A DNA stretch of 64,000 nucleotides from Amborella trichopoda (taxonomy: Eukaryota; Streptophyta; Magnoliopsida; Amborellales; Amborellaceae). This document shows positions 21,765 to 34,025 of this stretch, in pieces. A model generated the notes under the pieces. The model did not search any database and was not told the DNA's origin. It saw only the letters and a list, made by a program, of their open reading frames with translations. Positions within the stretch are counted from its first letter, which is position 1, and every line of letters starts with the position of its first letter. The translations under genes and the position numbers were made by a program. The stretch spans positions 289,156 to 353,155 of the forward strand of contig NW_006496477.1 in the NCBI RefSeq assembly GCF_000471905.2, written 5' to 3'.

Positions 21765-22435
21765 CATAGAGTTAGAGCTAACTGAACGAAGTGGAAATGT
21801 GCATCTAGGTTTTTATGTGATCGTCTCATACCAATGAAATTAAAGGGAACTTCTATATGATAGTTGTAAGACCAATCATGCTTTTATGAAACATAATGTT
21901 TGGCAGTTAAAAAACAACACGTTCATAGGATGAGTATAGTTTAGATGAGGATGTTGAGATGGATGAGTAGTAAGATAAGAAATGATAAAATTTATAATGA
22001 ATACATTCGAAAGAACTTATGTGTGGATTCAATACGCAATAAGATGAGGGAAAGTAGACTTAAATGAGAAAAAGAGCCCGAACTTAATTGGTTAGCGCTT
22101 GAAGATTTGCAACATTACGTCCTAGGCTCAATTGCTATCAAGGGTAGGGGCCCTCTCCCCATTGACTCACCCAAAAAAAAATTACACTTAGATGGACTGG
22201 TCATATGCAAGGCTAATACAACACCTATTATGATGTGCGATTTAGTTCAAGTGGAATGATATTAAAGGGCAAGAGGAAGGCCCAAAATGATACGAATGGA
22301 AGTAGTGAGAAAAGATATACTAACTTATAGTTTTCTTGATGGTATAGTCCTTGATAGAGCCAAATGGCATAACAAAATTTATGTAGCCGACCCCAAATAG
22401 TTGGAAAAAGGCTCATATGATAATGATGATGAGGC
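21765..22435 (+). mobile_element. RTE-type LINE 3' fragment, interrupted by a SINE
   Basis: Translation in several frames gives the C-terminal region typical of plant RTE elements: KLKGNFY-type segment, [18 protein letters not shown], then after the inserted SINE WTGHMQ, KGKRKAQND, EVVRKDI and DRAKWHNKIYVADP. It ends in an ATAATGATGATGA simple tail, the usual RTE 3' end. Stops and frameshifts are frequent. Only the last 0.55 kb of the element is present (excluding the SINE), a normal 5' truncation. Confidence 0.85.
22068..22185 (+). mobile_element. tRNA-derived SINE with LINE-like 3' tail
   Basis: The segment splits the RTE reading frame and is bracketed by a degenerate target duplication, ACTTAAATGA (22058-22067) and ACTTAGATGG (22186-22195). 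Near its 5' end it has a polymerase III A-box-like segment (AATTGGTTAGCGC) and about 30 bases later a B-box-like segment (GGCTCAATTGC), as in tRNA-derived SINEs. Its 3' block GGGTAGGGGCCCTCTCCCC plus ATTGACTCACCC and A residues nearly equals the tail of the L1 LINE at 4445-4492. Confidence 0.8.
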
Positions 22436-24640
22436 TATTTTCTATATACTTAAGCTATTTTATCTATCTTTGTACTTATAGATTGAGGCAAACCAAGTCA
22501 ACGCAAAAGAAAATATTTGTATTTCCACTTTCAAAGATTTCCTAATGACATACTTGAAAATAAAGTTCAACGTCTCTATCAAATTTTAAAACTATGGACC
22601 TATTGCAAGCACGGCTCGAAAATATTTACACATAATTGTAACGTTCCCACTTGAATGAAACCATGCTACAAAACACAAAGAACAAAAAATACAAACTTAG
22701 TAGACCACTGGATGTAATCGTGGTTTCTACAATCTAATACAAATAAAGAGAGATATCCATCATCAATTACAATATGTTCATATAATCACATTTCACAATT
22801 AAAACCAAGAAAAAGTCTATAATTATAGGCAAAATCAGTCATGCCGTGATGAAAAACCAATAATAATAGAAGAACAAAGAACCATAAAAACAAATCAAAT
22901 TCGATAAGCAATATATAGAAATATCTACCAAGTTCCTATTAATGAACTTTAAGATATCATATAAGGATACAAAAAGAGAGAGAAAATGTAAAGAGACTAC
23001 CATAATAATATGCTTGGTTAGACTTCAATAAATTTTCTTATAAGTGTTAGAATTCTAATTCATAGGTTGCCTTGCCTAGTTAATTTGTTAATATAGTGAG
23101 CCTTTAATCAGAATTACCAGTTATTTCTAAATAGAGAAATTAGTTATTGTTAGAAATTTATTTAAGTAGTGAGAAAGTAGTTATTGCAAGAATAGAGTGC
23201 GGAAGTAACTATTTAATAGAGAGGTGTAACTCTTCACCATGTAGTTACGACAGTTTAACCACCCAACATCTATGAACACCACAATACGAAATAGTCACCT
23301 GACCTACCCTACAATATCTCTAGAGATTCCCTTCTTATTCTTATAACATATATCCATCCCTTCTTGAAAAAGTATTAAAATTCGGTAGACACCCCCCTTC
23401 AAAACTCTGGTTAAGGGAATTTTTAGAAACCCTGATTCTAAATCCTATGGACGATACAAACCCTAGTGAACCATAAGTGACCTAGACCCAATGTAGTTGT
23501 TCCAAAATTATTGAAAACCCATCTCGAGCTTTAAACAACCCTAAGAGATTTCAAACAGTCTAAAAATTACTCAAATCGAACCCACCAATAACAAACTAGA
23601 ATCTTGAGAAGATCCGAAAAAATGAACAAAATACCCTTGTGTGTGGGCTGCGTGCCACAAGGTACGTGCGTCGCGCGACAGAGCACGAGTCACACGACTT
23701 GATGGGCTTAAGGCGCTGCATTTTTTGCCCATTTTTTGTTGATAAATGTGTTAAGTCAATGAAATTCTGAATATTCTAAAAAAATCCTAAATATTCTAGA
23801 TCTTTGACAAAATCTTGACTCTAGGATTAAATTGACTTAGTTTTAGTAACCCTAGCTCAACCTATAAATACCCTCTCTAAAATTTGAAAAAATGATATAA
23901 AAAATACATAAAACAAATACCCCAAAAGAAATACCCTAAAAATTAGTTAGATAAATCTCAAAAAATAGGAAAAACCTTTAGATAAATCCTAGAAATTTAG
24001 GGAAAATCACGAAAATTCCTCAAAAAGTACTAGAAGATCCCAAAATTCACAATAATCTTAGGAAACCCAAATTCCTTAGAAAATTAGGGAAAACCATCTC
24101 ATATCCTTAAAAAACAATTAAGGAAAGTCTTACATAATATTCTTATACCCTTTTCTATGACTTAGGAACTCTAGATCTAGGTAAAATAACCCCAAATCTA
24201 GTAAAATTCAGCAAGAAAAATGCATCCAAAGAGGAGATAGTGGCACGGAAAGAGTAGCCTGATCCGAGCTCGAAACCCTGGGTTTCGAGTCCCCAAAGGT
24301 AAGTAACCCTCCTATTATCTTTAAATTAATTATTTTCATTGACTTTATTTTTATTTTTGTAATTCAATTCTTAGGAGACTTATTAAAATTTAAAAGCTTT
24401 TTTAAGACCGTGTATATGGATTTTGGAGCTGGTGCTGTCAAATGACCTAGAAAAGGATTGGATCTATATATATTTACAATGTTTCTGAGCCCATAATTTA
24501 AGTGACCCCACTCGCCACCGATCTCAAAAAATTAACTTTTTCTACACGAGATTTGACTTGATCTCGTTTAGAGTGTTTTGTGTATTTTTTATGCACTTCT
24601 TTCCCCATGCCCATAAAAGAGGAGACGATAGCAACCACAA
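22436..24640. other. Intergenic region, no gene seen
   Basis: AT-rich sequence with no protein or RNA gene recognised. A 21-base palindrome (CTCGAAACCC, T, GGGTTTCGAG) lies at 24269-24289; its right arm with GTCCCC resembles a polymerase III B box, but no tRNA fold is apparent. Confidence 0.5.
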
Positions 24641-25949
24641 CCCCTAGGTATCGAATATGCATAGGAACTACGAGAGCTCATGCATAATAAGCTTAATTTT
24701 GAAGAGCGATCATAATGGTGTCATCTCGGGCCCAAAAGGTGCTTGGGAGCGGCTTTTGACATCCCAAATTCCTTCACCAAGTTTTGTCCCAACCAGACAA
24801 AGGCACAAGGCGACAAGAAGAAGATCCAGTTCGGGGTGTTGCGTTTTAACCTATACAAGCTACACCATAGCTAAAACTCCATGAAGGTGATCTTAGATGG
24901 TCTCCACATGACCGCAGATAGCTTCAGAAGGCCCAAAAATCCTTAAATATGAAGTTTTAGCTCAAACAAACCTTTCTAGGTCCTACTTTCCGAAAATAGG
25001 TAGGCTGTTTACAATTCAGGTGCAGACAAGCGAAACCAATTTGCCTAAAATAGTAAAAAATTGATGCCTCTTCTAAAAAATAGGACAGTCTTGTAACACT
25101 CATATCTCATCGAACCCAAGGCGGATTAGACCCAACTTTTGATATGTTGTTCTCCTCAACAAGAGCAAACTTGACATACACCACACACGAGGCCAATAAC
25201 CAACTCCAGAGAAATCTTATAAAGAAGGTCGCATGAAAAGGCATTATGCAGAAAATCTATGTGGATGACATACTCTCACTCCAATGATCATAACTCAAAG
25301 CACCGAGGTGGGATGGACAACACGACAAAGGAATTTCCATTGTAACTCGGAGAGCTTCAATTTGAGGTAAAATATATCACAAAGGAGGTCTGGGAAAGCA
25401 GCCGAACAAGGATTGAAAGAAGGCACAATTTTTAGGTCGCTGGAAAGTGGTTTTTCAATGACTTCTAAAAATCACAAAATGGTCAATCAGAAGCCAAATC
25501 GTGCACTTTTTTACGCAAAATGATTACGAGCAATTCCCCTTCAATTTACTAACAAAAAAAAGACCATAAGAGCGACATTTTGAGCAAGATTGATTAACAA
25601 AAAGAAACTCAAGTTTGCATGTTGACCGGAAATTGAAAGTTTCCAAGAACATGACCAAAACTCCAAGACATCATGCAAATCTTATATCAAAGTGATCCTC
25701 TTGGCATGATCTATGTTTTCATGGCAATATATCACTCGAAATGTCACCAAAAAACACAGGAAGAAGGTCCCAAGCCATGTGGATGGGAAGATGCCCCCTT
25801 TTTGGGGCTTGGAACTCATTTGCATGTTTTCTTAAGGTCATATATGGTAAATTTTCTTCAATTTCGGATTATATTTTTATTTACTTTATTCTATTTTCCA
25901 TCCATCCCGTTGGATTTTGAGTGTACACCCATGTTCCAAGGGATAACTC

Positions 25950-25957
25950 TATATAAA
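25950..25957 (+). promoter_or_regulatory. Putative LTR TATA box
   Basis: TATATAAA followed by CCCTATGCATTG, at the U3/R position of the LTR-like sequence. Confidence 0.5.
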
Positions 25958-26030
25958 CCCTATGCATTGTAAGTTTTAAGGAGGCTTGGAAAAGGTTGGA
26001 AAAGTGAATGAAAATAGGCTTAAACTAGGA

Positions 26031-26160
26031 GAGAGAGTGTGGTTCTCATTGTACCTTGTCGAAAATCTAGTACCCTTGAGACAGGAGAGACTAACCTATG
26101 AGAGAGAGTGTGGTTCTCATTATGCCATGTTGAAAATCTAGTACTCTTGAGAGAGGAGAG
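26031..26160. repeat. 71-bp tandem duplication
   Basis: GAGAGAGTGTGGTTCTCATT begins at 26031 and again at 26102. The two units share GAAAATCTAGTAC and CTTGAGA blocks with a few differences. Confidence 0.9.
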
Positions 26161-26404
26161 AGAAAACTTTGTGCTAAAGGAAGAATAACATTCTCCCATC
26201 CTACTCCTAAGTTGGACTACCTTTCTACCCATCATCACACCAACCCATACACCCCACCAACTCATACACCACACTTATCCATATATCGCTCCTACCCATA
26301 CACCATACCTACCTATACTCCATTTAGGTGCCGGCCCTTAGGTATCGGTCTCTCACTTAGATGTCGGCCCTTGAGGTGTCAGTCCCTCCCTTATCTCAAC
26401 CCTT

Positions 26405-26654
26405 TACCCAGACCAGTCTTCAAGGAGATTGGTGCCTTGGTTAAGCAATAAGGTAAGACTCGGTGATCACCTTGACCTGGTCTTTGGGATGCTTGGGCCT
26501 AGGGCCTAATACCTTTTATGTCTTCAGTATTGCATCCTAAAGGAGGTGATGTCAGAGGGTTGCCAGGTTTATTGAGTGATTCCCTAACCCTCAACCTAGC
26601 CTAGCCTAGCACACAATTAACCTAGCCTAGCCTAGCACACCAACCTAGCCCTTT

Positions 26655-26693
<39 letters not shown>

Positions 26694-27180
26694 CTCCTCC
26701 CTCTCTCACTCTGGCTACGCTGTCGTTCTCTCTCCCTCTCTCTTTGTCCTTCTCTCTCTCTACCTCTTTCTCACCGACGGCTAGGTTGTCGGTCTCTCTC
26801 CCTCTCTCTTTCTCTGTCTCTTTCACTTTCTCTCTCCATATATCATCTCTCTCTCTCTCTCCACTCCCATTTCTCCCTCTTCATCATCCATCTCTCTTTC
26901 TCTCTCTCTCTCTCCATCTCCCATTTCTCCCTCTCTCTCTCTCAACTTTTCTCTCATCTCTCACCTCTCTCTCAACCATTCTCCCTCACATAGACCAGAG
27001 ACTGGCACCTTGGTTAAACGATAGGACTAGACTCAACGATCACCTTGGCATGGTCTTTAGGGTGCTTAGGCCTCGTGCTTAGTACCTTTTCCGTCCTCGG
27101 TATTACCTGTAAAGGGAGGTGACGCCGGAGGGTTGTCGACTTTTTTAAGTGGTTCCCTAACCCTCAACTTAGTCTAGCCT
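26405..27180 (+). repeat. Duplicated module flanking a polypyrimidine tract
   Basis: A block of about 190 bp at 26405-26600 (GGTGCCTTGGTTAAGCAATA, then TCACCTTGACCTGGTC and GGAGGTGATGTCAGAGGG) recurs at 26985-27180 with about 80 percent identity by eye. Between them lies CT-rich sequence (26659-26985). Confidence 0.85.
26659..26985. repeat. CT-rich polypyrimidine tract
   Basis: It opens with a CT dinucleotide run (26659-26691) and continues as CTCTCTC interrupted by CCC, TTT and CAT. Open frames in either direction are simple-repeat artefacts. Confidence 0.95.
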
Positions 27181-27639
27181 ACCCAATCTTAACCCATCTA
27201 CCTTAGTCTACCCAACCTTTATCCACCTAGCCTAGTCTTCCCAACCTTGACCCACCTAACCTAAACTTATTTGTAACCCAATCAAGCCTTTTATCTAACA
27301 CTTCCTTTACAAGCATAAGAGACAAGTCCAAGGGTTCATGCAACCCAAACCATACAAGTGTGCATATTCGAGCCAAAGGTCAATTCCAAACAGAGCTGAA
27401 CAAAGGCTAGGGGGCTTATCACGAGTGCTTCAAGGTGGTGCCACAATCTAAGAGGGAAACCTCGCCAGGGTGCATCTGACCCCATCCTTGCAAGGTAAGC
27501 CTTATGCTCTTGAGATGAAAAATATAAAGGTCTTGGACTTTAAAGCAAGAGCTCTATGCTCCTGACATGAGGAAGTGTTTGGTTTTGGTTCCGAAAATAG
27601 CAAAGGTCAGTTTTGTCACCATCTTCTCAGGAGATAGGT

Positions 27640-30305
27640 AATTGTGAAATACCGCAATGATATTGTCATGACTGATCAATTTGTGGACGATCTCTATCCA
27701 GTTGAAATAAAAGAGAAAATTGCTTATGCCTTGTCTTCAAATGCTGTGGATGCTTTTTATGCAACTAGGGTACATAGGTTTTAAGAGAATGGAAAGATTG
27801 CGAAAAGATGGAATCCTTCAAAATTATAAAGGAGACTTATCAAAAATGTGTAAGTCATGTGTGCAAGGAAAACTAATAAGGAAAATTCCACGGGAGCACA
27901 ATGAGCTTCTAGTGTATTAGAAATCCTTCATAACTACATTTGCGGTCCTATGAATATGATTACCAAAAGGTGCAAGAGATACTTCATCACATTTATTTAT
28001 GACCACTCATGATAGGACCACATATACTTGATGCACATAATATCCGAAGCCTTAGAAAAATTGAAAGAACACAAAGTCGAGGTAGAGAACTAAAAAAAAC
28101 TAAAAATCAAAGTCTTAAGGACAGATAGGGGTGGAGAGTATTCCTCCGAACTCTCTAGGGTGTGTGGAGCATGATTATTCATCAATACATCATGCTCTAC
28201 ACACCAGAGCAAAATGGAGTGTGGAGAGATGGAATACGACCTTAGTAGAAATGGTGAGAAGTATGATGTGGCACACAAAGTTCTCCCTATATTTTTGGGG
28301 AAAAGTAGCATTGATTGCAGGTTACATCCTGAACTGACCTCCCATCAAAGATGCTCCTCTTACTCCCCACGAGATGTTCACTAGTCATACTTCGTCCCTC
28401 GATCACCTAAGATTATGGGATTCTTCTGCCCATGTCTTAATCCCATGCCAAAATAGGACAAAGCTAGATCTCAAAACCATCAAGTCTATATTCATCGGCT
28501 ACCTTGACCACAGTAAGGGGTATCAATTCATCAACTTTGACAATGGGGTGGTTATTGAGAGCTGAGATTCCCACATCTTTGAGGATGGGTTCCTCAAAGC
28601 AAAAGTAAGTCATGAGCAAGCAGATCTCTACGAGATAGCTAGTAACAAGCTTGAGTATCAAGAATTTGAACTCGAATCTAGAAGAAGTAACCGAATTAAT
28701 ACACCGCCTAAATACTTTCCTACCTAAAGAAACATTATGAGAGGGTTGAAGACGAACAAATCATGAGCCTTCAACTTACCAAGAAGCCATAACCGGTTTT
28801 GAAAGGAACCATTTGGTAGAAGCCATGAATGATGAATTTAATTCCATAAACCAAAACTATGTCTGGGAACTACTACCTCTACCTCTAAACGGTAAGACAA
28901 TAGGATACAAGTCGACTTTTAAGAAAAAGCTGAACTCGGAGGGGAAATTAGGAAAATACAATGCTCGGCTAATAGCCAAGGGATTCACTAAAAAAGAAGG
29001 GGTAGATTATGAGGAAACCTTCTCCTTAGTTGCAAAGTTTTTATCCATTAAAATCTTGATAGCATCCTACTTTGACTTTGAGGTCCATCAAATTGACGTA
29101 ATGACAATATTTTTAAATGGGGATTTACCAGAGGAAATCTATATGAAACAACATGAGGGATTTGAAGAAAAAGGAAAATTGAACCTTGTGTGTAAACTTA
29201 GGAAATCCTTATATGGCATAAAACACGCATCACGCTAGTGGTACATCAAGTTTCAAGATACTCTATCGATGGCAGGGTTTCCTCAAATGAGGAAGACTAC
29301 TGCAACTATAAAAAGATCAGTGGGAGTGATGTTGTACTCATTTCTTTATATGCGGATGATATGCTAATTGTTTATAGCTCAATTGCCCTCATGCCATAAA
29401 TAAAGAAATTCCTTGCACAACACTTTGATATGACGGATCTAGGGGAAGCTTCATATGTATTAGGCATTAAGATAATAAGAAATAGAAAATAAAGAACATT
29501 CAACTTTTCCAGGCAACTTATTATAAGAGAGTATTGAAAAAGATTGAGATGGACAAATGCAAGCCCATGTCAACTTCGATGGATAAGAAGACAAAGCTAA
29601 GCAATAAAATGTGCCCTAGTGACGACAAAGAAAAGAAAACTATAAATAAAGTGCCATATAAAATTGCGGTAGGGTCCCTCATGTATGCCATGATAAGAAC
29701 AACACCTAACTTGTCATTTACCATGAGTCGATTCCAATGCAATCTAGGGATTGAGCATTGGAAGACGATTAAGAGACTTCTGAGATACTTGAAAGGGACT
29801 AAGAACTATACGCTTACAGATGGGGGAAGATCGGAAATTGATATCCAAGGATATTTTGATGCACTTTATCTGGGAGATCTAGATGATACGAAGTCCACAT
29901 CTGGATATATGTTTTGCTTAGAGGAGGGGTTGTTTCTTGGAAGTCGAAGAAACATGATGTGGTAGCATTATCCACCATGCAGTTAGAGTTACATGTTGCA
30001 TGGCAACCAAAGAGGCTGTATGAATTAAGAAATTTCTTAATCGGCTTGAGTATGAGCATGTGCGATGTGAGTGCATGAGAATCTTTTGCGACAACACAAC
30101 CGCGATATGTATATCCAAAGATCCATGATTCCATGAGAATTCCAAGCACATAAAGCCATGCTTTTATCATCTATGTAATGAGGTGTAGTGCGGAGAGATC
30201 GAGATCAGTTACATTCCTTCAGAGGTAATGATTGCAAACCCATTTACCAAGGGGTTAAATGCAAATATTTTTGTAAAACATGTAAGAGAGATGGAGCCGA
30301 GATAA
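27640..30305 (+). pseudogene. Copia pol: integrase, RT and RNase H (broken)
   Basis: The gag-pre-integrase zinc part reads LGYIGFKRMERLRKDGIL and CKSCVQGKL (27770-27890). The integrase core follows with LRTDRGGEYSS (28112-28145), HEMF-type and IFIGYLDHSKGY segments (28360-28530). RT starts at about 28813 with AMNDEFNSI, then YNARLIAKGFTKKEGVDYEETF, FEVHQIDVMTIFLNGDL, YMKQHEGF, LYGIKHASR with a stop, and an intact LYADDMLI box at 29349-29372. RNase H contains VGSLMYAM, the LRYLKGT block, and DTKSTSGYMF (29880-29915). Frames change at least six times, so no product is expected. Confidence 0.9.
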
Positions 30306-30350
30306 AGTGAGGAAGAGAGATTGTAAGGCCTTCAAAGGCCAAGTGGGAGA
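27640..30350 (+). mobile_element. Ty1/copia element internal region, 5'-truncated
   Basis: Integrase, RT and RNase H pieces occur in copia order (integrase before RT), followed by a polypurine tract AAGTGGGAGA (30341-30350) and a TGTTGGG LTR start. The gag gene, primer-binding site and 5' LTR are not found upstream. Stops and shifts are numerous. Confidence 0.9.
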
Positions 30351-31240
30351 TGTTGGGTTTCTGTGGTCATTAAAGGCCTTATAAGAGCTTGTAATCAATA
30401 TTTTGATATCGTAGAACATAAACTCAGTGGGAGTATAATCCTATTGGATTGAGATAGGTAAATGTTCATTGTCGATACTAAGACTTAGCTTTACATGCTA
30501 GGCCAGTGGAGTTGGAAAACCCTTAATTACCTAGGCTAAGTGCATAACCGATGAGGGTCATCCCTTGATGAGGTCGGAGTTGCCCAGGGTAGAGAGTCAA
30601 GGGACTATGTGACCCTTGTGTATGATGGTAGGCTTGTAGAGACGAGGGCCAAAGCCTCATCTTTGAACCATTACACGACATGTACATATGATACCTGCAT
30701 TGAAAAAGCGAATCACCATTGAGGGTGAGACATGTACATGTGCGAGAAATTACCCCTATGCATCATAGGGCGGTGGTTGCATTAGATCTATGGGACCTTG
30801 GACTTTGTTGGTCGACCCTTTATATTTGGTGGTTGGAACCCAAAAACCTTTCTCAAAAGACCTCCTCGCCTCTTGCCCTATGAAAGGGTGAGACGAAGAG
30901 GTGGCTTGTGTGTGCCACGCCTCCTAGGGTTCATGTGCATGTGTGCATGAGGGTGACCCCAATGCCTGTTAAGATAAGGGTCAAGCAGTTTGATGTGTGT
31001 AGTTCAAACCAACAAAGAAAGATTTGTGAGGTAAGGCTTACCTCACATGGTGGGGTCGGACATGCCTAGGTGTATGAGCCCTCTTAGATCACATAGAATG
31101 CCCCCGACCTCTTGGCTTGGTTTGACGCCTGCTCCCTCATGTCCATGCTTCACCTTTATGCACACACTTTGAATGGCTCGGGGTCTATGACCCTCGGTTC
31201 GTCTTGTAATATTTTTGAGGGTTTAGGCTTGGGAGTTTAA
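30341..31240 (+). repeat. Copia polypurine tract and 3' LTR (right end uncertain)
   Basis: AAGTGGGAGA is directly followed at 30351 by TGTTGGGTTTC, the usual copia arrangement of polypurine tract and LTR start. The right end was not determined; the sequence up to about 31240 contains no other recognisable feature. Confidence 0.65.
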
Positions 31241-31289
31241 GGGTTTGAGAGGGCTTGAGAAAGTTTGGGACAAGGGTGTGAGGGTCGAG

Positions 31290-32200
31290 AAAAGAAGAAG
31301 TCGCTTGATTAAACTCGATAGCCTTCCGATGTCACCTCCCCTAGGAGGTAATACTGACAGTGGAATAAAGGTGCTAGGCACCAGGCCTAGACACCTCGAA
31401 GGTGAATCTTGGGAGAAATACCGGGTCTTACCTTGTCGCTCTACTTAAGAGAAAGCCTCCTAAAAGAGTGGTTAGAGCAAGAGAAAGAAAAGAGTGGAGA
31501 AGAAGAGAAGAAGGAAGAAGAGAAGAGAAGAGAGAAGAGGAAGTAAGAAGAAGAACGGGGAAGAAAACAATTTGCACGCCTTACGGCATTGCCTCCCCTT
31601 GGAGGATATGCTAGAGACTTAAGAAAGGCGCTAGGCACTAAGTCTAGACACCCTAGGGATGACTCTTGGGCGAAATACTGGGTCTTACCTTGTCACTCTA
31701 CCTAAGAGTAAGCCCCCTCAAAAATGAGAGAAGTGAGAAAGGAAAGAAGGAAAACACAAAAAGAGGAGAGAGATCAGGGAGAAGAAAGTGAGGATGATGG
31801 AAACGATAGAGGAAGAAGGCAAGAAAAGAGTACCCCAAGGACAAATCTTGGGCGAAATACCATGTCTTAACCTATCGCTCTACCCTAGAGCAAGCCCCCT
31901 TAGAGTATCACAAGAGGAAAGTAGAATTTAAGGATGAGAAGAGAACATGATGAGGAGAGAAGGAAGAAGGCAAAAAAATAGTACCCCGAGGCCCTATCTT
32001 GGGCGAAATACCAAGTCTTACCCTATTGCTCAACCCAAGAGCAAGCCCCCTTAGAGTATCAAAAGAGGAAAGTAGAAGACGAGGATGAGGAGACAAAAGG
32101 ATGAGGAGAGAAAGGAGGGGAGATAAAGGAGAAGATAGGGAAGAGAAAGGAGAAGAGAAGAGAGAAGAGAGAAGAGAGGCAAGAGAGCATAATTAGCAAG
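31290..32200 (-). repeat. Inverted relative of the 26.4-27.2 kb module, four tandem units, purine-rich
   Basis: A block with CTAGGCAC, TAGACACC, TCTTGGG and CGAAATACCGGGTCTTACC recurs at about 31331, 31588, 31829 and 31979, separated by GA-rich spacers. The longest unit is the reverse complement of the 26405-26600 module (shared AAGGTAAGAC, GTCAGTATT and GGAGGTGA elements). It therefore looks like an LTR/U5-type piece in the opposite orientation, on the other side of the copia fragment. Confidence 0.7.
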
Positions 32201-33345
32201 TCTCCATTTAAAACATGATTTTTTCAAACAATCTCCGCGTTCCGTTTAGAACTCTGACTTTTTCAAAAGATTTTCAAAAAATCGCTTTTTTTTCATGGAA
32301 CCGATGTAAACCCGTACTTTATCTTTTTTAAAAAAAACTTTTCAAAAAAACTTCTTCCCTATAACTTTATTAACATAATAATATTGAATTTTTATTTAAA
32401 GATAAGCAAATTAATAGTAGGAGTAAATTAAGAATATTGATTTCAAGTAAAATTTCATAAAATGTTTCACCAATAATTTCCCATAAAAAAGGTTTTCAAA
32501 AAATTACAAACAATATATTCCCCAAAAAACAAGTTTTCGGAATAAATTGTATATCTCAAAATAATATGCAGAGTTAGAAGACTAACACAATGAAATATGT
32601 TTTTTTTTTTTTAAACCAAGTGCATTTTTATAAAGAGCATTTTGTGTGAGATTAGAATTTGCTTGAAGATCTTGTATACTAAAGATTTAAATAGTTAAGG
32701 ATTCAGCATGAGATTCAAATTTGCTTAAACATTTTGTTGCTTTCTTTATATATATAGAAGTTTGATTAATTGTATTTTTTTTTTTCATTAGTGTATACAA
32801 CATAGCATTTTGGATGGACTACTAGTTTACGTATTTGAGTATGTATTTTGTTTTAGTTAATTGCAATCCTAAACTGAGGGTCTTTTTTGTGTTTTTTTCT
32901 TCTTCAAATAATAATCATATATCTTAGTTTACTATTATTGTTATCTACTACTATAGTTATTGTGTTAAGTATTATTTATATTCCATTTTATACTCCAAAT
33001 AAATCTGTGATATGTTTCGTATTGTGACCACAAATGAGCACAGTTGTTGGACTTATTGAAATTTTAGACAATAAATTGTCAAGTATCACTCTAACGATAC
33101 TAGGTAAGGTAATAAAATTATTATTCAATGGTTTTAATGTATCTATACTATAACTGCAAATAGTAATCCTATATTATGTCATTTTTTACATATCCAATTT
33201 TTTTACTCCGTTTTTGAGACAAAACCGAATTATTCATTACTTTATAACTTACCTCATTTTTTAGCAATACGTATTTTTTACCCAATTTTTTCCACCGACT
33301 TTTTAAAACAAAATCAATTCATTATCGATGTTTTGGCTTGCTAAC
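32201..33345. other. AT-rich region without genes
   Basis: No gene or element recognised. T-rich and A-rich runs dominate. Confidence 0.5.
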
Positions 33346-33349
33346 TATG

Positions 33350-33500
33350 GAAGAGAGAAAGGAGAAGAGAGAAAGGAGAAGAGAGAAGAGGGAGAGAGAG
33401 GGAGAGGGAGATAGGAGGTTGGCGGCCTAGCCATCAATCCGAGAGAGAGAGAGCGAAATCGAGAGAGAGAGAGAACTGAGAGAGAGAGAGAGAATGGCGA
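33350..33500. repeat. GA-rich microsatellite
   Basis: GAGAGA runs interrupted by AGGAGAA and GGGAGAG. This is the purine counterpart of the 26.7-kb CT tract, on the minus-orientation side. Confidence 0.9.
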
Positions 33501-33599
33501 GTACCTAAAAAGGAGAAGACCCATGCTTCAAGACCGGCACCTAGATTGAAGCTTGACTGTTCTTGAAGGCCCTTGAGAGAGGTGTAGGATTCAAGGTAG

Positions 33600-33730
33600 A
33601 GGTTTGGGGTGTAGGGGTGTATGGTTTAGTGGTCTAGGGGGCTATGGCTTGGGTGTAGGGGTGTGTGGTTTTGGTGAGCTAGGGTGTATGATCTAGGGTG
33701 TAAGGGTGTGTGGTTTAGGTGAGATGGAGA
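33600..33730. repeat. GTGTAGGGGTGTATGGTTTA-type minisatellite
   Basis: A GGTGTAGGGGTGTRTGG core recurs four to five times with spacing of about 25-40 bases and diverging spacers. Its reverse complement resembles the ACCCATACACC repeats at 26225-26315. Confidence 0.7.
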
Positions 33731-34025
33731 GTGTGGTGGAAGGATATTTTCTCAAAGGAGATAATATTTTTCTCTCTTCTCTCTTGTGTTAAGCAAGGAA
33801 GCTCAAGTTCAATCTTAATTCAAATTTATTAGTAAAAATGCCCAACCTTGCAAGCTTTTTACAATCATCAAGTCATAGGATCGGCCCTTGTCTTCTCTAA
33901 AAGGTGGGTAAGAGATGAACCTGGAGGCCTGCTTCCCATGGGAGTGAACTTGAACTCCACCATATGTGACTTGGATGCCTTCTTAGGTTTTCGCCCAAGT
34001 CCTTGGGGGTATATGTCATTTCTGG

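Larger units (their letters stand above)
24650..27290 (+). mobile_element. LTR-like sequence, Tat/Ogre-type organisation (probable)
   Basis: No coding domain. The organisation matches the better-defined LTRs at 50.6 and 53.8 kb: about 1.3 kb of U3-like sequence, a TATA box (TATATAAA, 25950-25957), then GA/CT-rich transcribed repeats, a duplicated module and polypyrimidine. The ends were not found. The duplicated module at 26405-26600 and 26985-27180 reappears inverted at 31.3-32.1 kb. Confidence 0.5.

Noticed and set aside
24269..24289. Palindrome with B-box-like arm, considered as a tRNA gene
   Set aside because: No cloverleaf, no A box at a suitable distance and no CCA-proximal acceptor stem could be drawn.
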